The notes under the pieces: model-generated
What the model was told of the DNA's origin: nothing
The model's input: the letters and a program-made list of their open reading frames with translations, nothing else
The model's database searches: none
In this document: piece by piece, positions 1 to 7,352 of the stretch
Position numbering within the stretch: the first letter of the stretch is position 1
Layout: each line of letters begins with the position of its first letter
Translations under genes and position numbers: made by a program
NCBI GenBank assembly: GCA_040904765.1
Contig: JBBDST010000055.1
Coordinates: 1-18,782, forward strand
Reading direction: 5' to 3'
DNA from: JBBDST01 sp040904765
GTDB lineage: Bacteria > Actinomycetota > Nitriliruptoria > Nitriliruptorales > Nitriliruptoraceae
Length of the DNA: 18,782 nt

Positions 1-2135
1 CCTTGCGGTTCGTAACGTTCCACGATGCGGCGCATATAGGTGCCCCAAATGGGTGCCGGCAAGGAGCCACCGAACACCTGGCGGTAGCTGCGCCCACCGA
101 TCGTGACGTTCACCAGCCGTTGGGATGTGGCAGCCGTACGACGACACACCTTTTCGATTGCAGCATCGCCACATGCGGCTTGGGCAGCCTGCACAGAACT
201 AAACACCCGGTCGGTGTTGGGATAGCCCACCCACGCGGCCGTTGCCAACTGACGGACAAACCCGACAAACCAGGCGTCAGTATTGTTGTTGGTTGATCCG
301 GTTTTCCCGCGGGTTGGCCAACGGCCAAGATTCACCGACGGGGCCGTCCCGCCTGGCGAGACCGGCCCTGCCAGAAGGTCCACAACCCAGTCGGCAACAT
401 CCGTGTCGATCACCCTGCGGCATTGGGCGGCATGCTCCCACAGCACCTCACCTTGGGCATTTTCGATCCGTTCAATCGGGTAAGGAGCACAAGCCTCCCC
501 GCGGTTTGCCAAGGTCGCATAGGCGCTTGCCATTGCCAGCGGGGTCGTTGCATTTGCACCCAACGCCAGGGAACACACAATGTCACGCTGTTCGACTGGA
601 TAGCCACTCAAACGGTCCATCATGTCGGCGGCGGCGCGCGGACCAATCTGTGCGATCAGCAGTGCGTGATAGACGTTGCTGGAGCGTTTAACCGCCTCGT
701 ACATGTCAAGGATGTCGTCCCCGCCGGTGTTGCGCACAATGTAGGGGCCGTCAGGTGATGCACAGCCATCGATCTGTTTTGGGCCACGCGCATCAAAAGT
801 CCATCCGACCGGCACACCCGCTTCGATGGCGGCGGCATCAAGGATCGGTTTGAACGACGAACCTGGCTGTCGGCCAGAGCCTCCACCGCCAGGCACCGCC
901 GGATTTACTTGTGTGCGGTCACACAACAGTTCGCCGGTTGGGAGTTCCTCAACCCAACTGTCGTCGTACTGGCAGCTGCCAAACTCGTGCGGTCCAAGCG
1001 CCATCGCTCGGATTGCACCGGTCCCTGGTTCAACGCTGATCAGCGCCCCAAACGGTTCCCGAGCCACGTCTGCTGGCGTATGGTCAGGCGTTGTGAGCGC
1101 CTCAAACAACGTTTCTTCCGCAGCCTCTTGGAGTTCGCGGTCGAGCGTGGTGATGATGCGAAGACCCGACTGGAACACTTTCTGGTGGCGTTCTTCAACA
1201 GACCCGCCCATTGCAATCATCGCGGAGTGTTGGGTGCCAAGTTGCGCGGCCGCCGTTTCATTCACCAACAGTTGCGAAACCCAACGGGACCAAAACGGAT
1301 ACTCCGGCGCTGCCGGTTCAGAAATTTTTACACCCAACTGCGATGCGATGGCAACGTCAGCTTGCTGTTGGGTAAGGAAACCCTGTGCAGCCATCTGTCG
1401 CAGCACAATGTTGCGCCGAATCAGCGAGTTCTCCCGGTTGCTAATCGGATTGTTCGTTTCCGGGGCACGCAGCAGCCCGGCAAGCAGCGCCCCTTCAGAC
1501 AACGTCAAGCCGGTCACATCTTTGGAGAAGTAACGCTGAGAGGCCGTGCCAATTCCATACACGCCGGCCCCAAAATAGGCGCGGTTCAAATACCGCTGCA
1601 GAATCTCATCTTTGGTCAGCACGTTTTCAAGGCGGATCGCCAACAGCGCCTCTTCGACTTTGCGGGCAATCGTCTGTTCAGGCGACAGATACGCCATCTT
1701 CACATACTGCTGGGTGATCGTGGAGGCACCCGATTCGATGCTATCGGCACGAAAGTTCGCAAGCGAGGCACGCACAATCGCTAGATGGTTCACACCCTCA
1801 TGCGAGTAAAAACTGGCATCTTCGGTGGCAAGTACCGCATCAATGACAATTTTTGGAACCTTATCGAGCGTCACCGGAATACGGTTCTCGGCGAAACTCA
1901 ATTCTGCCAAAAACGACCCGTCAGAAGCGAGAATAAACGAGTTTTGCGGTGCGGGGTCAGCCTCACCAATCGGCGGCATACTCAAAATGTCGCGCCGTAA
2001 CACGTCAATAAACCGGTCACCTGCATACGCTGCCGGAATCACTAACGACGCCAGCAACCCTGCGATAACAACGCTACATACGATTACCAACAAAACTCGT
2101 ACAGGCACAGCTAAAGCCCGTGACGTTGGCACCAT
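1..2135 (-). CDS. Class A penicillin-binding protein (transglycosylase/transpeptidase), C-terminus cut off by window edge
   Basis: Bifunctional peptidoglycan synthase that polymerises lipid II and cross-links stem peptides outside the membrane. I translated the minus strand by hand; the frame stays open from the start to base 1, about 711 residues. A short cytoplasmic tail precedes one membrane segment (about residues 11-33). The GT51 domain shows EDASFYSHEGV (catalytic Glu about 105), GASTITQQY (about 137-144) and LNRAYFGAGVYG (about 183-194). The transpeptidase domain shows SSFK (Ser about 426), SSN (about 485-487) and KTGST (about 611-615). The visible end, with PAPIWGTYM, is typical of the end of a transpeptidase domain, so a PASTA or other tail may lie beyond. 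The ATG at 2135 has AGGAAGG upstream; a GTG directly before it is a possible alternative. It is divergent from the nfeD-like gene. By neighbourhood I infer a PonA2-type protein. Confidence 0.95.
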   Translation of the reverse strand, partial: MVPTSRALAVPVRVLLVIVCSVVIAGLLASLVIPAAYAGDRFIDVLRRDILSMPPIGEADPAPQNSFILASDGSFLAELSFAENRIPVTLDKVPKIVIDAVLATEDASFYSHEGVNHLAIVRASLANFRADSIESGASTITQQYVKMAYLSPEQTIARKVEEALLAIRLENVLTKDEILQRYLNRAYFGAGVYGIGTASQRYFSKDVTGLTLSEGALLAGLLRAPETNNPISNRENSLIRRNIVLRQMAAQGFLTQQQADVAIASQLGVKISEPAAPEYPFWSRWVSQLLVNETAAAQLGTQHSAMIAMGGSVEERHQKVFQSGLRIITTLDRELQEAAEETLFEALTTPDHTPADVAREPFGALISVEPGTGAIRAMALGPHEFGSCQYDDSWVEELPTGELLCDRTQVNPAVPGGGGSGRQPGSSFKPILDAAAIEAGVPVGWTFDARGPKQIDGCASPDGPYIVRNTGGDDILDMYEAVKRSSNVYHALLIAQIGPRAAADMMDRLSGYPVEQRDIVCSLALGANATTPLAMASAYATLANRGEACAPYPIERIENAQGEVLWEHAAQCRRVIDTDVADWVVDLLAGPVSPGGTAPSVNLGRWPTRGKTGSTNNNTDAWFVGFVRQLATAAWVGYPNTDRVFSSVQAAQAACGDAAIEKVCRRTAATSQRLVNVTIGGRSYRQVFGGSLPAPIWGTYMRRIVERYEPQ

Positions 2136-2182
2136 CACTGCGCCTTCCTGTAGGCCGGTACTAAGCGGCGCGTTGCCCACCT

Positions 2183-2188
2183 AGCCTA
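2183..2188 (-). promoter_or_regulatory. Candidate -10 element for the PBP gene
   Basis: The minus strand reads TAGGCT here, about 48 bases upstream of the PBP start codon. It matches the TAGGxT type of -10 box seen in front of four other genes of this window. No convincing -35 hexamer is visible at the expected distance, so this is only a candidate. Confidence 0.3.
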
Positions 2189-2298
2189 CCGTTGCTCGCC
2201 GGCATTTTGGTGTGCCCACCGGCCCAACGGACATGCCCGACACAATCATGCATACGACGAAATCGGTTCAAGCCCCGCTGCCCGATACGCTTTGCCGC

Positions 2299-3663
2299 AT
2301 GAACCCACCTCAAAAACGCCGTCTGCGTGTCGTCACGCTGCTTGCCATGATCTTCACCGGTCTGATTGCAAGCGTGGCCACAGCAGAACCTTCGTCTGTC
2401 GACCTGCGCGCCGAACAGAGCGCACAGCGCGTCGAAATCTTGCCGTTACGCGGCGGCTTTATCGATCCACCGGTGGTTGCACAGATTCAAGACGTGATCA
2501 GCCGTGCCACCGAGGACACATCCGCACTCGTCGTGTTGCAATACAGCTCACGGGGAGGTGTATCAGCCAACCTTGACGCGCTGCTTGACCGCATCGATGA
2601 CGTCGACATTCCGGTCGCCACGCTGGTCGGCCCACTTGGGGTGGGCGCAAACGCTGCCGGTGCCGCAGCGGTGCTGTGGCTCGCCGGCGACATCAGAGCC
2701 TTATCGCAAGACGCCACGATAGGCCCAATCGATCCGGTCGATTTTGCCACCGACACGCTTACCGCCGAACGGCTCGATCAGCTGCTCAACCAACGCATCA
2801 GCGACCCAGCGTTAATCGCCGCGCTTCGTAACGGCCCTGTGGATGCGTTGACTCTCGCCGACGCTGGCGTTGCAACCGCTGTTGTTGCCGGTCTTGAACC
2901 TCTGCTAGTTGAACTCGACGGGCAGTCGATCCTGATGGCCAGTGGGACGGCGGCGACCCTTGTTTTGCGTCCTGATGCGGTCGACGTGCGCTTCCATTCA
3001 CTCGGACTACTGCGCCGCGTGTTGCATGCGGCAACAACAGCACCCTTCATCTACCTGCTGCTTATTATCGGTCTGGGCATGCTGCTGTTTGAACTGTTCC
3101 AGCCAGGCTTTGGGGTTGCAGGACTAGCCGGCATTATTACTGCCGCTATCGGCGTGTTTGGGCTGGTTGTGCTGCCGGTCAACGCCTGGGCGGTAGCACT
3201 GGTTATTCTGGGCTTACTGCTGTATGCATTAGACACGGCAATTGCTGGCTTTGGGTGGGTCACGTTTGCGGCAACCACGTCATTTGTCGTCGGGTCGTTG
3301 TGGTTCTATACGCATGAGGCGTTGGCGTTGTCTGCCTGGCTCGTTGCGGCAACCACTCTCACCGTGTTCGTCTTCTTTGTGTTTGTTATGACGACCGTGT
3401 TGCGCGCCCAGGCAGGACCTGAAGGTGTGACGTTGGAAGACCTCGTGGGCCGCTCAGGAATTGTGCGCTCCGTACTCAACCCGGAAGGCCACGTGTATAT
3501 CGACGGCGCGCTGTGGCGGGCACGTTGGACCGGTGGAACAAAACGGGTGAAAGTGGGCACGCCGGTCACCGTGCATGGTGTCGATGGCGCGCTGGTGTTA
3601 GTCGAACCGTTTGCCGCTGATAGCGACACAGACGTGTCAGCGGCCAGTCATGACGAGGCCTAA
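2299..3663 (+). CDS. Long-form NfeD membrane protein with a degenerate ClpP-like domain
   Basis: 454 residues from the ATG at 2299. That start gives a clean signal peptide: KRR, a hydrophobic stretch and a likely cut after VATA at about residue 29. The frame is open back to a GTG at 2212, with ATGs at 2233 and 2248, but those starts bury the signal, and none of the starts has a clear ribosome site. Order of parts: ClpP/SppA-like periplasmic domain (about 45-210), four or five membrane helices (about 248-368), and a C-terminal NfeD OB-fold (about 378-437, with LVGRSGIV and a G-V-D-G-A-L-V-L-V strand). In the family the first domain is a Ser-Lys protease. Here the nucleophile position (about 119) is Ala and residues 119-250 contain no lysine. 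No SPFH/stomatin partner is adjacent. NfeD/SPFH proteins are linked to membrane-domain organisation; the role here is inferred. Confidence 0.88.
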   Translation: MNPPQKRRLRVVTLLAMIFTGLIASVATAEPSSVDLRAEQSAQRVEILPLRGGFIDPPVVAQIQDVISRATEDTSALVVLQYSSRGGVSANLDALLDRIDDVDIPVATLVGPLGVGANAAGAAAVLWLAGDIRALSQDATIGPIDPVDFATDTLTAERLDQLLNQRISDPALIAALRNGPVDALTLADAGVATAVVAGLEPLLVELDGQSILMASGTAATLVLRPDAVDVRFHSLGLLRRVLHAATTAPFIYLLLIIGLGMLLFELFQPGFGVAGLAGIITAAIGVFGLVVLPVNAWAVALVILGLLLYALDTAIAGFGWVTFAATTSFVVGSLWFYTHEALALSAWLVAATTLTVFVFFVFVMTTVLRAQAGPEGVTLEDLVGRSGIVRSVLNPEGHVYIDGALWRARWTGGTKRVKVGTPVTVHGVDGALVLVEPFAADSDTDVSAASHDEA

Positions 3664-3671
3664 CAGCGGCC

Positions 3672-3701
3672 TTCCCGTTTCCTGGCAGTATCGTTTACAG
3701 T
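3672..3701 (+). promoter_or_regulatory. Weak candidate promoter for the VOC gene
   Basis: TTCCCG at 3672-3677 and TACAGT at 3696-3701 are 18 bases apart, in the 77-base gap between the nfeD-like gene and the VOC gene. The -35 match is poor. Read-through from the upstream gene is equally possible. Confidence 0.25.
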
Positions 3702-3740
3702 GCGCAACGCGATCGTGACGCTAAGACGAGGGAGACGCCG

Positions 3741-4124
3741 ATGCGCATCACACATGTCGATCATTTTGTTTTGACGGTGCAGTCCATCCCCGACACGGTC
3801 GCGTTTTACTGTGACGTGCTTGGCATGACGCAAGTGAACTTCGGTGAAGGACGGGTTGCGTTGACGTTTGGCAGCCAAAAAATCAATTTGCATCCGGCCG
3901 GCAACGAGTATGAACCCAAAGCGACAACGCCGAAACCCGGTTCGCAAGATTTCTGCCTCATCACCGACACACCGCTGGCTGACGTCATCAAGGAACTGCA
4001 CAGCAACGATGTCGCAATTATTGAAGGTCCAGGGCTACGCACTGGCGCAACAGGCCCGATCGAATCGGTGTATTTCCGTGATCCTGACGGCAACCTGGTC
4101 GAAGTGAGTAACTACACCGTCTAA
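3741..4124 (+). CDS. VOC-superfamily (glyoxalase/dioxygenase-fold) protein
   Basis: 127 residues, one vicinal-oxygen-chelate domain made of two beta-alpha-beta-beta-beta units. The N-terminus has the usual DHFVLTVQSI followed by VAFYCDVLGM; the C-terminus has VYFRDPDGNLVEVSNY. Likely metal ligands by family position are His8, His51 (in NLHPAG) and Glu121. It most resembles the small stand-alone VOC proteins often annotated as glyoxalase or virulence-associated proteins; the substrate cannot be told from sequence. The start is well supported by GAGGGAG 7 bases before the ATG. It sits between the NfeD-like gene and the WhiB regulator, and nothing links it functionally to either. It could be a lactoylglutathione-lyase-like enzyme, a thiol transferase relative or a ring-cleavage relative. 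Confidence 0.88.
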   Translation: MRITHVDHFVLTVQSIPDTVAFYCDVLGMTQVNFGEGRVALTFGSQKINLHPAGNEYEPKATTPKPGSQDFCLITDTPLADVIKELHSNDVAIIEGPGLRTGATGPIESVYFRDPDGNLVEVSNYTV

Positions 4125-4151
4125 CGGCACTCCACCTGAGAAAAACTCGCG

Positions 4152-4181
4152 TTGGCAATTTCGCGCAACTGCCTCTAGGTT
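4152..4181 (+). promoter_or_regulatory. Promoter for the WhiB-family gene
   Basis: TTGGCA (4152-4157), an 18-base spacer, and TAGGTT (4176-4181). This is the best-looking sigma-70-type promoter in the window and matches the actinobacterial TAGxxT style of -10 box. Transcription would start near 4188, giving a leader of about 40 bases. Confidence 0.5.
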
Positions 4182-4209
4182 TCCCACGGGAGCAAAAAAC
4201 GTGTGGGAA
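4181..4209 (+). repeat. Inverted repeat at the transcription start of the WhiB-family gene
   Basis: TTCCCAC (4181-4187) and GTGGGAA (4203-4209) are perfect 7-base complements separated by 15 bases. The repeat touches the -10 box and spans the predicted transcription start. It could be a DNA operator, as WhiB-family genes are often autoregulated, or a leader hairpin. Confidence 0.4.
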
Positions 4210-4228
4210 CAGGGTGGTAAGACCAGTT

Positions 4229-4552
4229 ATGGGAGAACAACAACAGCGGTGGCCAAGAGCAACGTTGCCAAACAGCGTGTTTGAACTGCACGAGTCGTGG
4301 GGACGCGACGCTGCCTGTCAAACATCTTCGGGAATAGTGTTCTTTGGGCCGAACGGGTTTGAATCAAAACATGATCGGGCACGCCGTGAAGCGGCCGCAA
4401 AAGCAATCTGTGCGCGCTGCCCGGTGATTAACGCATGCCGTGACTATGCCATGCGTTCCGGCGAATCGTTTGGTGTATGGGGCGGGCTTGGTGAAGCCGA
4501 ACGGCGCATGCTTATGCAACGTCTTCAACCGCGCCACCGTGAGGCCGTGTAA
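4229..4552 (+). CDS. WhiB-family Fe-S transcriptional regulator (possible WhiB4/WblA type)
   Basis: About 107 residues from the ATG at 4229; a GTG at 4214 in the same frame would add five. A lone Cys in DAAC (about 30) and ICARCPVINAC (Cys about 61, 64, 70) supply the four ligands of the [4Fe-4S] cluster. GVWGG (about 82-86) is the signature turn, followed by basic residues and RHR near the end. WhiB-like proteins bind sigma factor region 4 and/or DNA and respond to redox stress or NO. The placement next to a divergent class A PBP and upstream of DUF4177-Rid suggests the WhiB4 (Mycobacterium)/WblA (Streptomyces) orthologue group; this is a neighbourhood inference. It has its own promoter and an inverted repeat upstream. 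Confidence 0.95.
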   Translation: MGEQQQRWPRATLPNSVFELHESWGRDAACQTSSGIVFFGPNGFESKHDRARREAAAKAICARCPVINACRDYAMRSGESFGVWGGLGEAERRMLMQRLQPRHREAV

Positions 4553-4648
4553 CCCGCGCGCGACCGTCCAAAAAATGCCGCCACACGATGGCATCACGCT
4601 TCGCGCACGGCCCAACTGTCCAAACCCTTCACAACCTGCGGAGCATTT

Positions 4649-5800
4649 ATGAACGTCGATTTCAACAGCCTCGAAGTCGGCTACGACATTCCTGCGATCC
4701 CCGGCATGGCCGAAGCAGATATCCAAACCCCTTGCCTGGTTGTTGATCTGGCGGCACTTGAGCGCAACATCGCCAAGATGCAACGCTTCGCCGACGAGAT
4801 GGGAGTCAGGCTGCGCACACACGGCAAGATGCACAAGTCAGGCGATGTCGCACGAATGCAGATCGCCGCCGGCGCGACCGGCATTTGCTGTCAGAAAGTG
4901 TCGGAAGCAGAAGCGTTTGCCCGCGCCGGTGTCACGGACATTCTCGTCTCAAACCAGGTGCGCGACCCAGCCAAAATCGATCGTCTCGCCCGCCTGACGC
5001 AGCTCGCCCGCATCATCGTCTGTGTCGATGACATCAACAACGTCGCTGAACTTTCCGACGCCGCAACGCGCCACCACACCACCATCGAGTGTCTGATCGA
5101 AATTGACTGTGGCGCAGGTCGCTGTGGAGTCACGACCACCGCCGAGGTGCTAGCGATCGCACACGCCATCGAGGCGGCACCTGGCCTGACGTTCTCGGGG
5201 ATACAGGCGTATCAGGGTGCCGTGCAGCACCTGACCAGCTTTGAACAACGCAAAGCCAAAATCGATGTGGCGATCGCCATGGTGCGTGACGCGGTCGACG
5301 CACTCAAAGCAGAAGGGATCGCATGCGGAATCGTTGGCGGTGCCGGCACCGGTTCTTACGCCTTTGAAGGCAACTCGGGGGTGTACAACGAGCTTCAGTG
5401 CGGCTCGTATGCCTTCATGGATGCCGACTACGGCCGCATCCTCGATGGCAACGGCAACCGTCTCGACGCTGGCGAATGGGAAAACGCACTATTCATCTTT
5501 ACGGGCGTTATGAGTCACCCCAAAGCTGACGTCGCGATCTGCGATGCCGGCCTGAAAGTGCAATCGGTCGATGCCGGTCTGCCGGTCGTATATGGCCGCA
5601 CGGACGTGACCTACATCAAATGCAGCGACGAGCACGGCGTCATAACCGACCCTGAGGGCAAACTGGCTGTCGGCGACAAACTCCGTCTGATACCTGGCCA
5701 CTGCGACCCCACGTGCAACGTGCACGACTGGTATGTGGGCGTGCGCGACGGCATCGTCGAGCAGCTCATAGCAGTCACCGCCCGCGGCAAGGCCTACTAA
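4649..5800 (+). CDS. DSD1-family PLP enzyme, D-threonine aldolase / 3-hydroxy-D-aspartate aldolase-like
   Basis: 383 residues. The fold-type III (alanine-racemase-like) barrel begins with IQTPCLVVDLAALERN (about 25-40). The PLP lysine is in RTHGKMHK (Lys60), the family form of RPHxKTHK. The phosphate-binding region includes GGAGTGSYA. The C-terminal metal site is GHCDPTC (about 350-356): His351 with Asp353 matches the spacing of D-threonine aldolases, and Cys352 is adjacent. Known family members either cleave D-threonine or D-3-hydroxyaspartate to glycine plus an aldehyde or glyoxylate, or dehydrate D-serine or D-threo-3-hydroxyaspartate. I cannot choose between lyase and dehydratase. GGAG lies 7 bases before the ATG. 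An FAH-fold enzyme follows on the same strand, with DUF4177 and Rid after it. Cytoplasmic. Confidence 0.9.
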   Translation: MNVDFNSLEVGYDIPAIPGMAEADIQTPCLVVDLAALERNIAKMQRFADEMGVRLRTHGKMHKSGDVARMQIAAGATGICCQKVSEAEAFARAGVTDILVSNQVRDPAKIDRLARLTQLARIIVCVDDINNVAELSDAATRHHTTIECLIEIDCGAGRCGVTTTAEVLAIAHAIEAAPGLTFSGIQAYQGAVQHLTSFEQRKAKIDVAIAMVRDAVDALKAEGIACGIVGGAGTGSYAFEGNSGVYNELQCGSYAFMDADYGRILDGNGNRLDAGEWENALFIFTGVMSHPKADVAICDAGLKVQSVDAGLPVVYGRTDVTYIKCSDEHGVITDPEGKLAVGDKLRLIPGHCDPTCNVHDWYVGVRDGIVEQLIAVTARGKAY

Positions 5801-5874
5801 CCCTGACAGCCAACCTACTAAGACGCATGCACCGCATCATTGGCCGAAACAAACCGACGTCAAAAAGGCAGAAG

Positions 5875-6675
5875 ATGGCATCCACCAGCGCACACGAACT
5901 CGCCACCCAGGTGGCGCGCGTTCGCCAAACCAACCAGCCACTTGGCGAAGTTCCAACCGCCCTTGTGCCACCAACCCAAGACGATGGCTACGCCGTACAA
6001 GACCTTGTCCACAGGCAACTCGCCGACACCGGACAAGGCACGATTGTCGGCCACAAAATCGGCTGCACCACGGCCGTCATGCAGGAATACATGCAGATTG
6101 ACACGCCCTGTTCAGGCGGCATTTTTGACAGCACCGTCGCTGTATTGCAGCACAGCCTCAATGCAGCTGACTACCAAAAGATCGGCGTTGAATGCGAAAT
6201 CGCAGTGCGGCTCGCAACCGACCTCACCGCCGATACCAACGGGACGGTCACCCACGCTGCCGCAGCGAACGCGATCGCCACCTGCATGGCAGCGATCGAA
6301 ATAGTTGAAGACCGCTATGAGGACTACCGATCACTGGCCACCGAAGTGCTGATCGCCGACGACTTTTTTAACGCCGGCTGTGTACTCGGCGACGAATTCA
6401 GCGACTTTGACCCCCACCAGCTTGACACCGTCACCGCTAGAATGGAAATCAACGGTGAAGCTGTCGGTAGCGGCCGTGGCTCTGACGTGTTGGGCCATCC
6501 GCTGTCAAGCCTTTGCTGGCTCGCCGAACAGCGGGCCAACCGCGGCCAGCCGTTACGCGCCGGCGAATTTGTGCTGCTAGGTAGTGTCGTACAGACCTAC
6601 TGGCTCGAGCCTAGAGATGAAGTACGCATCATCAACGACCCGTTTGGTGTCGTGACATTCACACTGAACGCCTAG
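5875..6675 (+). CDS. 2-keto-4-pentenoate hydratase-type enzyme of the fumarylacetoacetase fold (MhpD family)
   Basis: 266 residues from the ATG at 5875, chosen for the AGGCAGAAG just upstream and because family members begin about here; an in-frame ATG at 5827 would add 16 residues. Features: GHKIGCTT (about 59-66), a PCSGGIFDS segment, VECEIAVRL with two Glu ligands (about 106 and 108), a third Glu in AAIEIVEDRY (about 142), and the closing strand NDPFGVVTFTL. Family enzymes use a divalent metal to hydrate 2-hydroxypenta-2,4-dienoate or decarboxylate 4-oxalocrotonate; relatives in the fold tautomerise or decarboxylate oxaloacetate. No other aromatic meta-cleavage genes are near, so a classical meta-pathway role is doubtful. 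Position after the PLP enzyme suggests a shared 2-oxo-acid pathway, which is inference. Confidence 0.88.
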   Translation: MASTSAHELATQVARVRQTNQPLGEVPTALVPPTQDDGYAVQDLVHRQLADTGQGTIVGHKIGCTTAVMQEYMQIDTPCSGGIFDSTVAVLQHSLNAADYQKIGVECEIAVRLATDLTADTNGTVTHAAAANAIATCMAAIEIVEDRYEDYRSLATEVLIADDFFNAGCVLGDEFSDFDPHQLDTVTARMEINGEAVGSGRGSDVLGHPLSSLCWLAEQRANRGQPLRAGEFVLLGSVVQTYWLEPRDEVRIINDPFGVVTFTLNA

Positions 6676-6742
6676 TACGGACAAATACGGCCATGCACGG
6701 ACAGTACGCTTGGCCGACAACGACGCCTTGAAAGGACTTTCG

Positions 6743-6880
6743 GTGACCCGTTATGAATACGCCACCGCACCGCTGATTAGCCACGCGCTGCAAGCGATCT
6801 TGAACCAGTGGGGCGACGACGGCTGGGAACTGGTCGCAGTCCAAGACAACGTCGCCTACTTCAAACGCGAAAAAGCGTGA
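6743..6880 (+). CDS. Small DUF4177-like protein
   Basis: 45 residues from a GTG at 6743, too short for usual cut-offs but supported by a Shine-Dalgarno-like AAAGGA upstream and by its stop being one base before the Rid start. The sequence starts with TRYEYATAPL, carries the family core WGDDGWELVAV (about 23-33) and ends in FKRE. DUF4177 proteins are short alpha/beta proteins of unknown function. An upstream in-frame ATG at 6692 is followed by a stop, so GTG is the start. A similar tiny gene sits next to the Rid gene in the mycobacterial ponA2-whiB4 region (Rv3678A next to Rv3678c, from memory). Probably translationally coupled to the Rid gene. Confidence 0.78.
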   Translation: MTRYEYATAPLISHALQAILNQWGDDGWELVAVQDNVAYFKREKA

Positions 6881-6881
6881 C

Positions 6882-7343
6882 ATGGACACCCCCTACACGC
6901 GGCTGACACAACGCAACCTCACACTGCCAGCAGTACCTGCCCCAGCAGCTTGCTACCAGCCATACGTCTGGCAGGAAAACTTGCTGTTCACCGCAGGTCA
7001 GCTACCGGTTATTGACGGCGTGCTGGCGACAACCGGGCGGGTCGGAGATGCGGTCACTCTCGCGCAAGCCCAAGAGCTTGCCGCCATTACCGCCCTGAAC
7101 TTGCTGGCGATCGCTGATGCGGCAACCAGCGGCCAACTTGACCAGATCCGGCTCGTGAAACTCACCGTATTCGTCGCGTCAGCCCCAACGTTCACGGCTG
7201 CCCACGAAGTCGCTAACGGTGCGTCGAACCTGCTTACCGCCATCTTGGGGGACAACGGGCTTCACGCCCGTTCAGCCGTTGGCGTACACACGCTGCCCCT
7301 CGACGCGCCGGTTGAAGCCGAAGCAGTGTTCGCACGGCGCTAA
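6882..7343 (+). CDS. Rid (YjgF/YER057c/UK114) family protein, putative imine/enamine deaminase
   Basis: 153 residues, single Rid domain. The conserved end reads HARSAVGVHTLPLDAPVEAE. Its Arg130 corresponds to RidA Arg105, which binds the substrate carboxylate, and Glu146 corresponds to RidA Glu120. LLFTAGQLPV near residue 34 is the usual first core strand. Rid proteins are cytosolic trimers that hydrolyse reactive 2-imino or enamino acids released by PLP dehydratases, although not every subfamily has this activity. The gene follows the DUF4177 gene by one base and lies three genes after a PLP lyase/dehydratase whose product could be such an imine. It is convergent with selB, with only nine bases between the stops. 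Confidence 0.92.
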   Translation: MDTPYTRLTQRNLTLPAVPAPAACYQPYVWQENLLFTAGQLPVIDGVLATTGRVGDAVTLAQAQELAAITALNLLAIADAATSGQLDQIRLVKLTVFVASAPTFTAAHEVANGASNLLTAILGDNGLHARSAVGVHTLPLDAPVEAEAVFARR

Positions 7344-7352
7344 CAAAACCGG

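Noticed and set aside
826..1784. Long plus-strand open frames (235 and 291 codons) opposite the PBP gene
   Set aside because: They lie antisense to a clear PBP with all catalytic motifs, have low-complexity Ser/Arg-rich translations and no recognisable domain.
4553..4648. ATGCC/GGCAT 5-bp stem after the WhiB gene as a terminator
   Set aside because: The stem is short with a 10-base loop and no T-run, so it is not supported as a terminator.
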